From positions 1-64,000 of IMG/VR virus record IMGVR_UViG_3300042453_002354: a DNA stretch of 64,000 nt; one strand, written 5' to 3'. The DNA is from a virus. This document shows, one piece after another, positions 1 through 7,150 of the stretch. The first letter of the stretch is position 1, and each line of letters starts with the position of its first letter. A model generated the notes under the pieces. It searched no databases, had not been told where the DNA came from, and worked only from the letters and a program-made list of their open reading frames with translations. The position numbers and the translations under genes were made by a program.

Positions 1-220
1 AAAGAAAATTTACTATATGAAATATCTGTGTATGATCTATGCCATAAGACATCGCCTTTGCGAATATTGATTTTGCGGTTTGTAGTACAATGGCCTGTCG
101 AGTAAAACTTCTGCTTGAATTGAAATTAGTTAATATGGGATCTGTGACCACGCTATGCGGCGAAACTTCTTCTCGATTTACCGAATTATAATAATCAAAA
201 AGAATTTTAGTAATATTCAT
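1..220 (-). CDS. Hypothetical protein, 3' end outside window
   Basis: An open frame of 73 codons starts with ATG at 220 on the minus strand and runs off the left edge without a stop. The visible N-terminus begins MNITKILFDYYNSVNREEVS and shows no motif I recognise. Its start lies 14 bases inside the 3' end of the upstream lipoprotein-like gene, an overlap typical of tightly packed phage operons, and this is the main reason to accept it as coding. Function unknown. Confidence 0.6.
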   Translation of the reverse strand, partial: MNITKILFDYYNSVNREEVSPHSVVTDPILTNFNSSRSFTRQAIVLQTAKSIFAKAMSYGIDHTQIFHIVNFL

Positions 221-428
221 CAACATCGAAGTCCGGATCTGTTTTACATTCCGATAGATATCTCCAATTAGGTCCAACGCAAGGATCTTCTTCTGGAAAG
301 AATGCCCCTTTAAAATCGGCACAACCACTAAAGAGAAAACAAACTACTATTATGCCGATTAAAAAGAATAAAAACTTTCTATTCAAATCTATGATTTTAA
401 TTATTCTATCTACATCGTCGTCGTTCAT
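207..428 (-). CDS. Small putative lipoprotein / membrane protein
   Basis: A 73-residue protein. A charged N-terminus is followed by a hydrophobic stretch (about residues 18-35) ending in FSGC, which resembles a signal peptidase II lipobox although position -3 is F rather than the usual L. The mature part is short, acidic and has two more Cys. The start ATG overlaps the upstream stop (ATGA) and is preceded by a GGAGG ribosome site, so it is probably translationally coupled. Inference: an envelope-anchored lipoprotein; a plain single-pass membrane protein is the alternative. Confidence 0.7.
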   Translation of the reverse strand: MNDDDVDRIIKIIDLNRKFLFFLIGIIVVCFLFSGCADFKGAFFPEEDPCVGPNWRYLSECKTDPDFDVDEYY

Positions 429-640
429 ATTCTACCCTCCGGACACCATCCCTTTAAAAAATCAAAAATAGGTCTACCAACAAATTCACAATCGCTCATT
501 TTTACCCATTTGCCATGCTGATCGCCGTGCGGTTTAATCACCCTTAGCATTTTCAAGGATGATTTAACACGCAAAACTGAGTACAATTCACCCCTACATC
601 TAATTATATCACGAATTTTTATTTCCTCTGAGCCATTCAT
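425..640 (-). CDS. Hypothetical protein (71 aa)
   Basis: Small mixed alpha/beta protein overlapping the 3' end of the RNA ligase gene by 32 bases and ending in an ATGA overlap with the lipoprotein-like gene. The short beta-rich N-terminal half (IRDIIRCRGELYSVLRVKSS) could be a small barrel, but I recognise no family. It lies in a co-directional operon of ligase, this gene and the lipoprotein. Confidence 0.65.
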   Translation of the reverse strand: MNGSEEIKIRDIIRCRGELYSVLRVKSSLKMLRVIKPHGDQHGKWVKMSDCEFVGRPIFDFLKGWCPEGRI

Positions 641-1634
641 TTGATATCACCTTAAAAGAGGTATAGTTACGTACATCACCAAAAGACTTAAACACAAGAC
701 CTTCTCTTGGTACATCTGCCAATTCAGATCTGCCATCTGCCCAGTTTATTAAAATGTCCAGAGACTCAAAATCTTCCAAACTTACATTACTAAACGTTGG
801 TACATGATGTAATCTTGCATCGAGTCCTATCAAACTTAAAAAGTCCATTCTCTCTTGAGAAGAAAGATATCTCTGGTTTCTTATATCAAATACATCAAAT
901 ATCTTGAGAGTAGGCTTTTTCAATTTATATGAATTCGATTGTATTCCTGGTCCTATTAATTCTCCCTGTAAGGCGACAGAGGTGTCTTTCAATCTGTGAT
1001 TAAGTTCCAATTCTTCAGCAACACAATCCCATGCACTTTCTTTACCTAGTTTCTTCTCAAAGTTTCTACTACAAGCACCAAATCTACCTTCATGATGAAA
1101 GAACGTTGCACTAGTACCATCTAATTTTTCACTCACCTCAAATTTCAAATCGTGTGGTAGTGACTGTAGATGAGAAAACATGTTTTGTATTCTTTCTTGA
1201 TCTGTTTTTCTTATGAAATGCGGAAACTCGTCAAGTATATCCGCATTTATGAATTTCAATTCTGGTTCGTACTTTGTTATTCCTAATTGTTCTGTGACAT
1301 CAGCACCTTCTGCCGTTGATACATCCACAAATCCTTGAAGCGGAAATACCAAACCTTGTGATATTTGATTTCTAATAGTAATCGTTTTTACTCTATCACC
1401 ACCAGGCCCTCTCAATTTACCCTTTGATGTCTTTTCATCCCACAAATTTGCACGTTTCAGTAGATCAACTGGAACGACAGAATCAATCTCCAAATAAACA
1501 ACTCTATCACCAACATTAAATTGATCTTTTCTAACTACACACGACCATCCATCGACCCTAGCTACGACTATATTATCGGCATCAGGAATCGAATTGATGT
1601 CTGCTATTTTTCTAACAGAAGCTAATTTTCTCAT
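609..1634 (-). CDS. RNA ligase, DRB0094/Rnl5-like
   Basis: Predicted ATP-dependent RNA ligase that seals 3'-OH/5'-phosphate breaks. Residues 1-60 (RKLASVRKI...VGDRVVYLEIDS) match the N-terminal OB-type domain of the Deinococcus DRB0094 family. All nucleotidyltransferase motifs are visible: motif I SEKLDG with adenylated Lys170, motif III LQGEL (Glu225), IIIa FDVFD (about 246-250), motif IV EGLVF (Glu311) and motif V SFKV (Lys328). Length 341 aa is normal for the family. T4-like phages use RNA ligases to repair tRNA cut by host defence nucleases; whether this one does so is inference. It heads a run of small unknown genes. Confidence 0.92.
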   Translation of the reverse strand: MRKLASVRKIADINSIPDADNIVVARVDGWSCVVRKDQFNVGDRVVYLEIDSVVPVDLLKRANLWDEKTSKGKLRGPGGDRVKTITIRNQISQGLVFPLQGFVDVSTAEGADVTEQLGITKYEPELKFINADILDEFPHFIRKTDQERIQNMFSHLQSLPHDLKFEVSEKLDGTSATFFHHEGRFGACSRNFEKKLGKESAWDCVAEELELNHRLKDTSVALQGELIGPGIQSNSYKLKKPTLKIFDVFDIRNQRYLSSQERMDFLSLIGLDARLHHVPTFSNVSLEDFESLDILINWADGRSELADVPREGLVFKSFGDVRNYTSFKVISNEWLRGNKNS

Positions 1635-1642
1635 TATATGCC

Positions 1643-1954
1643 TTACAGAAATATTTCCACAAATGTTGAGCCTAGTTGATATTTTAGCACACCATCATTT
1701 TCTAGTAAAGCGGGTTTCAGTGCCAAATCATAATCTTTTGTCAATAAATTTAAAATAGTTTCTACAGTCGATGAGTCTTTAAGGAAAAATCCCACAGTCA
1801 CACTAGGAGAACCATCAAAATAAAGAGTCAATCTAAAATCTCCAGGTTTGGTCGAGCAAGTTATTCCATTTACCTTAGCTTGTCTCCAAGAAATGGATAA
1901 TGGATCATTTTTATCTCTTGTCACAACGTTCAACAATACATTTTCAGCACTCAT
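1643..1954 (-). CDS. Hypothetical protein (103 aa)
   Basis: Begins MSAENVLLNV behind an AGGATG ribosome site. Predicted largely beta-structured, with no membrane segment, no Cys cluster and no motif I recognise. It lies between the zinc-ribbon gene and the RNA ligase, all on the minus strand with short gaps, so it is probably co-transcribed with them. Function unknown. Confidence 0.7.
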   Translation of the reverse strand: MSAENVLLNVVTRDKNDPLSISWRQAKVNGITCSTKPGDFRLTLYFDGSPSVTVGFFLKDSSTVETILNLLTKDYDLALKPALLENDGVLKYQLGSTFVEIFL

Positions 1955-1972
1955 TTACATCCTTTGTTAAGT

Positions 1973-2170
1973 TTAATCAGTTTTCTTTTTATAGTCCGTT
2001 TCATAAAAGCCTTTACCCTTAAATTGGGGTTTGCTAGGTAATGGAAACACTCGTACTAGAGTATCCGTAGCCATACAATCGGCACAATAAGTTGGTTTAT
2101 CTTCCTCACTAAATTCTACATTCTCAAATGTATGATCGCATCTTTGACATTTATATTCAACTATGGGCAT
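1973..2170 (-). CDS. FmdB-type zinc-ribbon protein
   Basis: A 65-residue protein starting MPIVEYKCQRCDHTFE, with two Cys pairs (CQRC and CADC) spaced as in the FmdB/CxxC regulatory zinc-ribbon family (typical start MPxYEYxCxxCxxxFE). The start at 2170 is preferred over an in-frame ATG ten codons upstream because GGAGAAG lies 6 bases before it and the family begins at this Met. A second zinc ribbon of this type occurs at 20063-20317. Binding partner unknown; such proteins are small regulatory or chaperone-like metal ribbons. Confidence 0.85.
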   Translation of the reverse strand: MPIVEYKCQRCDHTFENVEFSEEDKPTYCADCMATDTLVRVFPLPSKPQFKGKGFYETDYKKKTD

Positions 2171-2181
2171 ATGTTCTTCTC

Positions 2182-2901
2182 CTATCTTGATACAACCCAT
2201 TTACTGTTTACATCATTAAAATCTCTTCTCATCTTCACAACAACAGGTTGATTTAACAATTCATAGTGTTCATCTAATACCGATGCATTTACAAACTTTA
2301 CACCAAATTTTTTCTTAGTCTGTAAGTCATACTGTTTAGTGTGTATGTGACCAAAAACATGCAATTTCAGATTGTCTAACTTTTTAACTGCATTCAAAAG
2401 TTCTACATCACCACACGCTTCGCCATTTAAATTCTTATCTAAGATGTTAAAACAGGGACCGTGAGTAATTAATACATCGGTGTTTGTTGGTATCTGATCC
2501 CAATATGCAAAAAGTTTACCTCTTGGTATGTTAAATGCCCAATCAAAAAAATATGGTGTGTATGGCGAACCAAACACGTTCAAGTCATACGATGAAATAT
2601 AATGAGATTGATGATGCAGATATGTAATATTGGGAAACTTTTTTAAAATTTGATAACAACTGGTGGCATTATAATGAAACTTCTCAAAACACCAATCGTG
2701 ATTCCCTGCTATGAATATTTTATGCTGGTGTTCAAATTTATCGAACCAAGACAAAAAAGAATAAAGACTATTAATCTCGCCAACGTTGGTGATGTCGCCA
2801 GAATGTATAAGAATATCACCAGTTGGCACTGTCTTTAATTGTGTGTGCTTAGTGTGAGTATCACTAATGCATACTATTTTTATTTCAGTATACTTTTTCA
2901 T
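2182..2901 (-). CDS. Calcineurin-like metallophosphoesterase
   Basis: A 239-residue protein with the complete dimetal phosphoesterase signature: SDTH near residue 13, SGDI near 35, GNHD near 66, LITHG (about 143-147) and GHIH near 184. The arrangement and length resemble the MPPED/class III cyclic-nucleotide phosphodiesterase-like branch found in many phages. Likely a soluble phosphodiesterase; substrate unknown (nucleotide, cyclic nucleotide or nucleic-acid end). GAGGAATT precedes the ATG. It closes an operon of unknown genes starting at the 4199-4227 promoter. Confidence 0.88.
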   Translation of the reverse strand: MKKYTEIKIVCISDTHTKHTQLKTVPTGDILIHSGDITNVGEINSLYSFLSWFDKFEHQHKIFIAGNHDWCFEKFHYNATSCYQILKKFPNITYLHHQSHYISSYDLNVFGSPYTPYFFDWAFNIPRGKLFAYWDQIPTNTDVLITHGPCFNILDKNLNGEACGDVELLNAVKKLDNLKLHVFGHIHTKQYDLQTKKKFGVKFVNASVLDEHYELLNQPVVVKMRRDFNDVNSKWVVSR

Positions 2902-2957
2902 TTCAATTCCTCTACTATAACTATAATTATAGTATCACGAGTGATCAACAAAAACAA

Positions 2958-3212
2958 CTAAAATTCTAATTTTTCAAAATATTTGGCCCTGAGCCATTCG
3001 GCAGTTTCTTTTACTAGAGATTTCAAGTCATTGCAAATTATTTGATGAACAGAACCATCTTTTTGTTCTACTAATGCATCCCACTTTGTCGTATTGGATT
3101 CGGTAAAGTTGCCAATTCTAACTTTGCATTTTAAACTACTCGTAAATGCATGTAAACTATTGAGATCGTATAAGTATTCTGATTTGTTTATTATTGTGGT
3201 ATTTGATGCCAT
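2958..3212 (-). CDS. Hypothetical protein (84 aa)
   Basis: Starts MASNTTIINKSEYLYDL with GGATTGAT upstream. Small soluble alpha/beta protein, no recognised domain. One base separates it from the next upstream gene. Part of the 2958-4071 run of four unknown genes served by a promoter at 4199-4227. Confidence 0.65.
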   Translation of the reverse strand: MASNTTIINKSEYLYDLNSLHAFTSSLKCKVRIGNFTESNTTKWDALVEQKDGSVHQIICNDLKSLVKETAEWLRAKYFEKLEF

Positions 3213-3213
3213 A

Positions 3214-3504
3214 TCAATCCATTGTTATTACAATTTCTACAATTTCAAATATGTTTCTGATAATTTTTATTTCACCATTTTCATTTTGCCATTTTCTATC
3301 GAGTGGCGGAATTATATTATATCCCGCCAGATCTTCTATGCTGTGAAAATGAGAACTTCTATCACATATTTTTTCTGCTAAGGAATGATTTTCAGTAACA
3401 AAGTATATCGGATTGTCTTCATCAATTTCTAATTCTATACAATCGTTTTTGCCAGGTCTAATTTTTAGATATTGATTGTTCTCCTTCTTCCTAATCAAAT
3501 ACAT
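3214..3504 (-). CDS. Hypothetical protein (96 aa)
   Basis: Starts MYLIRKKENNQYLKIRPG after AGGAAC. The pattern of an initial beta-hairpin, acidic middle and C-terminal beta strand suggests a compact soluble fold, but no family is recognised. Probably in the operon transcribed from 4199-4227. Confidence 0.65.
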   Translation of the reverse strand: MYLIRKKENNQYLKIRPGKNDCIELEIDEDNPIYFVTENHSLAEKICDRSSHFHSIEDLAGYNIIPPLDRKWQNENGEIKIIRNIFEIVEIVITMD

Positions 3505-3512
3505 ATTTGTTC

Positions 3513-3830
3513 CTAATCATGAAACAGTTTCCAAGCAAATTTATACCAGAGATTTTTAATCTTACCAAAATTCATCAATTGATCTTCTATAAGTATTTTC
3601 TTCATTTGATATGTGGACATTTCATTGTCATTATAATCATCACTTATACGCTTTCTGTATATTAAATTCCAATTACTAGTACTATGATTCTCGCACTCTT
3701 CTTGTGCATATTTTTCTACGGTTAGAAGTCCATGTCTATACTGTATTATAAACATGTCGTTCAACTGATTTTTTGCACACCACTGCGTTAAATCAAAATG
3801 ACTATGCACCTTTACTATGTTGGTCAACAT
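3513..3830 (-). CDS. Hypothetical protein (105 aa)
   Basis: Starts MLTNIVKVHSHFDLTQWC. Two Cys, many aromatic residues and a basic C-terminus; no known motif. The start lies 29 bases inside the 3' end of the upstream gene, indicating coupled translation. Function unknown; candidate early gene by position. Confidence 0.65.
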   Translation of the reverse strand: MLTNIVKVHSHFDLTQWCAKNQLNDMFIIQYRHGLLTVEKYAQEECENHSTSNWNLIYRKRISDDYNDNEMSTYQMKKILIEDQLMNFGKIKNLWYKFAWKLFHD

Positions 3831-4071
3831 TTATGAAATACTCCAATTTATATAAAACGTCTCTGATGTTATCGCTTTCCGAAAAGAAACAAACTCCATC
3901 AACACCATTCTTATTTCGATAATAGACCTTTATTTTCCATTCATCGGGTGTACTTGTTTTTGCTTTCGGATTGGTTACGGAAGATACTGCGATATTCGAT
4001 TCTGGAAATCTTTGCACTAAAAATTGTGCGATGTTTTCACACAACGAATGCAATTCATAATTAGCTGTCAT
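3802..4071 (-). CDS. Hypothetical protein, first gene behind structured leader
   Basis: 89 aa from the chosen start MTANYELHSLCENIAQFL. An in-frame ATG eight codons upstream exists, but GAGGAG sits 6-7 bases before the ATG at 4071, favouring the shorter form. It is the first gene downstream of the 4199-4227 promoter, whose transcript would carry about 120 nt of leader including the pseudoknot-capable element at 4100-4160. No recognised domain. Confidence 0.7.
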   Translation of the reverse strand: MTANYELHSLCENIAQFLVQRFPESNIAVSSVTNPKAKTSTPDEWKIKVYYRNKNGVDGVCFFSESDNIRDVLYKLEYFINVDQHSKGA

Positions 4072-4099
4072 ATTATTCTCCTCTTTCATTACCACTAAA

Positions 4100-4160
4100 A
4101 GTCAGTGACAAACTTACAAAACGGTATCACAAACTGACTCAGAAAAATTAGTGATACCGT
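4100..4160 (-). ncRNA. Structured leader with H-type pseudoknot potential
   Basis: Two interleaved perfect inverted repeats are visible. Stem 1 pairs 4100-4106 with 4133-4139 (7 bp, AGTCAGT/ACTGACT). Stem 2 pairs 4121-4130 with 4151-4160 (10 bp, ACGGTATCAC/GTGATACCGT). The order S1-S2-S1'-S2' is pseudoknot topology with connecting loops of 14, 2 and 11 nt. It lies in the predicted leader of the 3802-4071 gene. Alternatives: two mutually exclusive hairpins (a switch), or operator repeats in DNA. Confidence 0.5.
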
Positions 4161-4198
4161 AAACCAAAACAGACATTGTATCATACAATCTAATATAC

Positions 4199-4227
4199 AT
4201 TCTATAATACTTCTCACGACCAGTCAA
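4199..4227 (-). promoter_or_regulatory. Sigma70-type promoter TTGACT-N17-TAGAAT
   Basis: On the minus strand the -35 hexamer TTGACT (4222-4227) and -10 TAGAAT (4199-4204) are exactly 17 bases apart. Predicted start is near 4192, about 120 nt before the ATG at 4071. It lies downstream of the Hsp20 gene and would drive the 2182-4071 operon. Confidence 0.6.
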
Positions 4228-4244
4228 CTCAAAAATTACAACAA

Positions 4245-4568
4245 TCAATCAAACGAACTTTTTATATCTATTTTCTTCACATGTTCCAAATTCTCCTTTT
4301 CTCTAAATTTTACGACAAGCAATCCATCTTTTAGTACAGCCGATTCTACCTCAGCTTCAACCACAGATGATATTTTATAAGTATACTTAAAAGGGCTAAC
4401 AAATTCATTAGATTTGTCCGAAGAAATGCTTAAAATTCTAGTTAGTTCATTATATTCTATATTTACATCTTCAGTTGAATGCCCTGCTAAGTTCAAATTA
4501 ACGGTATAGTTTTTTGGTGAATGTCCTATGAAAGATGATCCTCCCAAAAGTTCCGAAAGAATTGACAT
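4245..4568 (-). CDS. hsp20: Small heat shock protein Hsp20
   Basis: Alpha-crystallin-type ATP-independent holdase chaperone, 107 aa from the chosen start MSILSELLGGSSF, which has AGGAG just upstream; the longer in-frame start at 4592 lacks one. The beta-sandwich core reads YTVNLNLAGHSTEDVNIEYN and continues to LKDGLLVVKF, the family's characteristic A-x-x-x-[DN]-G-[LV]-L box. Small Hsp20 genes are common in marine T4-like phages, where they are thought to help folding of virion or replication proteins (established as frequent, role inferred). Confidence 0.88.
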   Translation of the reverse strand: MSILSELLGGSSFIGHSPKNYTVNLNLAGHSTEDVNIEYNELTRILSISSDKSNEFVSPFKYTYKISSVVEAEVESAVLKDGLLVVKFREKENLEHVKKIDIKSSFD

Positions 4569-4624
4569 AGTTTTTCTCCTATTAAAAAACAAATGTTATA
4601 CACAATCTCTTTCTAAACATCAGA

Positions 4625-4882
4625 TCAAGATTCTTCAAGATGCTTTCTCAAAATTTTTTCCCATTGGTCTGCGTCCATTCGCATACCTAATCTATTTTCT
4701 AATCTGGCCTCACGAATTTCATCCGTAATTAATTCTCTAGTATTGGCGTTGAGATTATTCCAATTTCTTAATATATCTTCAACAACGATACTAACAATAT
4801 AAGTTTTTCTGCCCAATGCATATCTAAATGCAGAAAGTAGAGAATTGCAAGTCACAACACACTCAGCTTCGTCTTTATGCAC
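4625..4882 (-). CDS. Conserved phage protein with GTG start
   Basis: An 85-residue protein starting at GTG (4882), chosen because GGAGAG lies immediately upstream and it overlaps the preceding gene by 8 bases. It contains the pattern FRYALGRKTYIVS...ILRNWNNLN...TRELITDEI, which I recognise from small phage proteins of unknown function (ALGRxTY, then NW..L). Predicted all-alpha and soluble. No function assigned. Confidence 0.72.
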   Translation of the reverse strand: MHKDEAECVVTCNSLLSAFRYALGRKTYIVSIVVEDILRNWNNLNANTRELITDEIREARLENRLGMRMDADQWEKILRKHLEES

Positions 4883-5171
4883 TTTTCTCTCCGATTAGTT
4901 TATCAACCTGTCTTTGTATTAACTGTACGTCACCATCTTGTCTTATTACACGCTCCGTCATCTCTGGTGATACATAAATGCTTATTTCATTCTTCTTATA
5001 TCTATAGTGTATCACAGGCGGACCAACAAGTCTAACACTAACTATTAGTCCATCCTTTTCCATATACAAGGAATGATCTTTGATATCAAAGTTCCAACCT
5101 CTAAGTTTTCTAAAAATCAAATATACATCGCCCCTATTTGTGGCTAGATATTTGGATAAACTTAAACTCAT
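4875..5171 (-). CDS. Hypothetical protein (98 aa)
   Basis: Starts MSLSLSKYLATNRGDVY, in ATGA overlap with the upstream gene's stop. Alternating hydrophobic/polar strands in the middle (LIVSVRLVGPPVIHYRY) suggest a beta-rich fold. No recognised family. Co-transcribed with its neighbours by spacing. Confidence 0.66.
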   Translation of the reverse strand: MSLSLSKYLATNRGDVYLIFRKLRGWNFDIKDHSLYMEKDGLIVSVRLVGPPVIHYRYKKNEISIYVSPEMTERVIRQDGDVQLIQRQVDKLIGEKSA

Positions 5172-5692
5172 TCCGCATTCTCCGCTTTTGTGTTTTTATT
5201 TCTTATCTTTGATATTTCTTTCCATATGTTTTTTTGTCTGGCAATTTCGGCGGACCAGTATTCGACTCCATTTGCAATTTGAGTTTCTATTGGATCGGTT
5301 ATTGGTCCATAAATGTGAACGCCCCATCCACCAAATTGATCGAACGAAGGTCTTTTAAATTTTGCACTAGCATCATCTTGCTCTTGCTTTCTTGTCGTCT
5401 GTAATCGATCTGCAACGCAAGCCGTAACCCATTCTTCTAATGATTCTCTGTCGTCAAAGTATAACATATCACTGTCCACATCGACATACACCTTTGACAT
5501 TTCTAGAAAAACGGGGACTGGTATTTTTAAACGAACCTTCTGAGTCTCGATATCAAGAGACAAAAGATTTTCTATGTTAGTTTCTAAGTAAAGATTATTG
5601 TCGTCGAAAAATTCTCGGTAAAAGTGAAAATCTAAATGTTTCTCCGACTCATCTTCCTTTGGATAATGTTTAAGTGTTATTTTAGTACTCAT
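5168..5692 (-). CDS. Hypothetical protein (174 aa)
   Basis: First gene of a three-gene overlapping set (5168-5692, 4875-5171, 4625-4882). Acidic N-terminal half, with FDQFGGWGVHIYGPITDPIE near residues 116-135 and a Lys/Asn-rich C-terminus. No known domain. Upstream lies an AT-rich 60-base divergent region shared with the plus-strand gene at 5755. Confidence 0.68.
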   Translation of the reverse strand: MSTKITLKHYPKEDESEKHLDFHFYREFFDDNNLYLETNIENLLSLDIETQKVRLKIPVPVFLEMSKVYVDVDSDMLYFDDRESLEEWVTACVADRLQTTRKQEQDDASAKFKRPSFDQFGGWGVHIYGPITDPIETQIANGVEYWSAEIARQKNIWKEISKIRNKNTKAENAE

Positions 5693-5710
5693 ATATGCTA
5701 AAAAACTCTC

Positions 5711-5720
5711 AATAAATACT
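5711..5720 (+). promoter_or_regulatory. T4-type late promoter-like motif
   Basis: AATAAATACT followed by CAT matches the T4 late consensus TATAAATACTC at all but the first position. It is correctly placed to start transcription near 5726, about 29 bases before the ATG of the lone plus-strand gene at 5755. Confidence 0.45.
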
Positions 5721-5754
5721 CATATAGAAAACATTATATATCATTCTAATTAAA

Positions 5755-6096
5755 ATGACAATAAAAAATAGACTATTAAAATTAATATCAGAAGATAAAA
5801 ATAAATTGTCCAAACTTCTCTTTGAGAAGGGATTTAATAGAAGCACATCTAATGATATTGAAAATATGAAATTGTTTGCTAGAAAGCAAGATGGATATCA
5901 TTCTATCATAATTTTTCAAAAAAGTGAACCGAATTTAAAGGAATTTGATCAAGTATTTTTTTGTTTATATAATCACAAAATTGGAGAAAAAATAGGCTCT
6001 TGGAACTCGGATACGGGTAAAAGTTCCGATCCAGAAGCTGCTATAATTTGCGAATGGCTGATGCCATTACCAAATACATTTAAGGTTAGAGATTAA
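5755..6096 (+). CDS. Isolated plus-strand hypothetical protein (113 aa)
   Basis: Starts MTIKNRLLKLISEDKNKLSK with no evident ribosome site, and is the only plus-strand gene in the first 10 kb. Lys-rich, with a helical N-terminus and beta-rich C-terminal half. No recognised domain. A late-promoter-like motif lies just upstream. It converges with the 6093-6404 gene, overlapping by 4 bases. Confidence 0.62.
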   Translation: MTIKNRLLKLISEDKNKLSKLLFEKGFNRSTSNDIENMKLFARKQDGYHSIIIFQKSEPNLKEFDQVFFCLYNHKIGEKIGSWNSDTGKSSDPEAAIICEWLMPLPNTFKVRD

Positions 6097-6404
6097 TTAT
6101 TTAAAACTGTAGGAATCATAGATCCGGAAACATACTGTGCATCATTACATAGCACTGTTATTGATTTTTTAATTTGATCGAGGCAACGGAAAAAGTTTTC
6201 GTGATCGTTCTTTTGTGACCAACGTTCTAGCTCAGATAATAATCGCTTTTGATTATTAACAATATTTTCATAGAGATGAAGTCTTTCTGAAAGTCCGTTC
6301 TGACCTTCAAGTTCAGAAATAATTTTACAGTCAAAGATTGCAGATTCTAAATCTTGCAAATTACTTTTTAGGTTGTTCAAAACCTCTGTCAACTGTTGTT
6401 TCAT
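6093..6404 (-). CDS. Predicted coiled-coil hypothetical protein (103 aa)
   Basis: Almost entirely helical with heptad-like spacing of Leu/Ile across residues 1-65 (KQQLTEVLNNLKSNLQDLES), so probably an oligomeric coiled coil. Start at 6404 is supported by AAGAGGTG 6 bases upstream and by a near-consensus promoter at 6437-6465. No family recognised. Confidence 0.68.
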   Translation of the reverse strand: MKQQLTEVLNNLKSNLQDLESAIFDCKIISELEGQNGLSERLHLYENIVNNQKRLLSELERWSQKNDHENFFRCLDQIKKSITVLCNDAQYVSGSMIPTVLNN

Positions 6405-6525
6405 TCAAAGCACCTCTTTTTATTAAATCTTCTGAAAATATAGAAAATAACACTATAATTGTCAATACAAATAAAACAGCAACTACATCAACCAAAAAAA
6501 CTTTGGTATCACTCGATAATTTCAT
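6361..6525 (-). CDS. Possible small single-pass membrane protein (54 aa)
   Basis: Open frame from ATG 6525 (AGG 7 bases upstream) to TAA 6361: a polar N-terminus, one strongly hydrophobic segment (residues 9-30, FLVDVVAVLFVLTIIVLFSI) and a charged tail. It overlaps the coiled-coil gene by 44 bases. The hydrophobic run could be an accident of T-rich promoter DNA (a promoter lies inside it), so this is only tentative. If real, it would be a small inner-membrane protein of holin-like size. Confidence 0.4.
   Translation of the reverse strand: MKLSSDTKVFLVDVVAVLFVLTIIVLFSIFSEDLIKRGALNETTVDRGFEQPKK
6437..6465 (-). promoter_or_regulatory. Sigma70-type promoter TTGACA-N17-TATATT
   Basis: Minus-strand -35 TTGACA at 6460-6465 and -10 TATATT at 6437-6442 with exact 17-base spacing. 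Predicted start near 6430 gives a 26-nt leader for the ATG at 6404. Confidence 0.6.
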
Positions 6526-6593
6526 TTCACAGCCTAATTTTAGAAGACTCGACTATTTCTTAGCTTTATAGTGCCACTATGACACTGTAGTAT

Positions 6594-6602
6594 ATATTTA
6601 TC
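6594..6602 (-). promoter_or_regulatory. Weak late promoter-like motif GATAAATAT
   Basis: Minus-strand GATAAATAT, one base from the T4-type TATAAATA core, about 70 bases before the small membrane ORF (6525). Low confidence because the region is very AT-rich. Confidence 0.25.
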
Positions 6603-6606
6603 ACTA

Positions 6607-7149
6607 TTAATTTTTGACATTTTGTTCAGATTCTTTTAGAGCCTTCTCAAACTCTTTCTTACCCTTCTTTGTGCTCAAAAACTGATGCAATTCTTCAGGT
6701 GAAGCAAATTTGTGCTTGGTCTGTAGTTTGCTAAGTGCAACATCTTCATTGTGTCTTGAAATTGCATCTTCAAACGATTTCTTGGACTCTTTGACCGACT
6801 TCTTTAATTGTTTTAGTGTCTTTTTCTCTATCTTTGGAATGACAGGGCCGTTTTCTTTGATTTTGATATCTTCATATGGAGCAATTTGCATACGATATAT
6901 CTCTAGTTTGGCACACTCAAGTGCACCCATTATTTCATTCCAATCGGAATAACCAACACCATAAAAATCTACATGTTCTTTAGCAAATTCAATATAACCA
7001 AGTATGAGTTTGGTAATAGTATAATTTAATCTACCGGCCAGTAATCCATCACCCGTCTCGCCAAAATGAACTATATCTACCAATTTTTCTATTAATTCGT
7101 CTATATACGTATCTAAAAGTCTTCTTTCTTCGATTTTAATGTACGGCAT
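6607..7149 (-). CDS. DUF6899-like conserved phage protein
   Basis: 180 aa. The N-terminal 105 residues carry the pattern MPYIK.EER..LD...DELIEKL, then GRLNYTITKLI, then GALECAKLEIYRMQIAPYEDIKIKENG, which I recognise as a conserved protein family of phages and phage-like genomes (DUF6899-type). The C-terminal 75 residues are a Lys/Glu-rich helical extension not usual for the family. Function unknown. It forms a two-gene unit with the DUF1937 gene upstream. Confidence 0.8.
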   Translation of the reverse strand: MPYIKIEERRLLDTYIDELIEKLVDIVHFGETGDGLLAGRLNYTITKLILGYIEFAKEHVDFYGVGYSDWNEIMGALECAKLEIYRMQIAPYEDIKIKENGPVIPKIEKKTLKQLKKSVKESKKSFEDAISRHNEDVALSKLQTKHKFASPEELHQFLSTKKGKKEFEKALKESEQNVKN

Positions 7150-7150
7150 T

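Noticed and set aside
2928-2945. Palindrome ACTATAATTATAGT before the metallophosphoesterase gene as an operator
   Set aside because: Composed only of A/T-rich sequence expected by chance in this genome; no matching second copy nearby.
6338-6571. Plus-strand open frame (77 codons) in the 6.4-6.6 kb gap
   Set aside because: Overlaps a better-supported minus-strand gene, lacks a ribosome site and crosses a clear minus-strand promoter.
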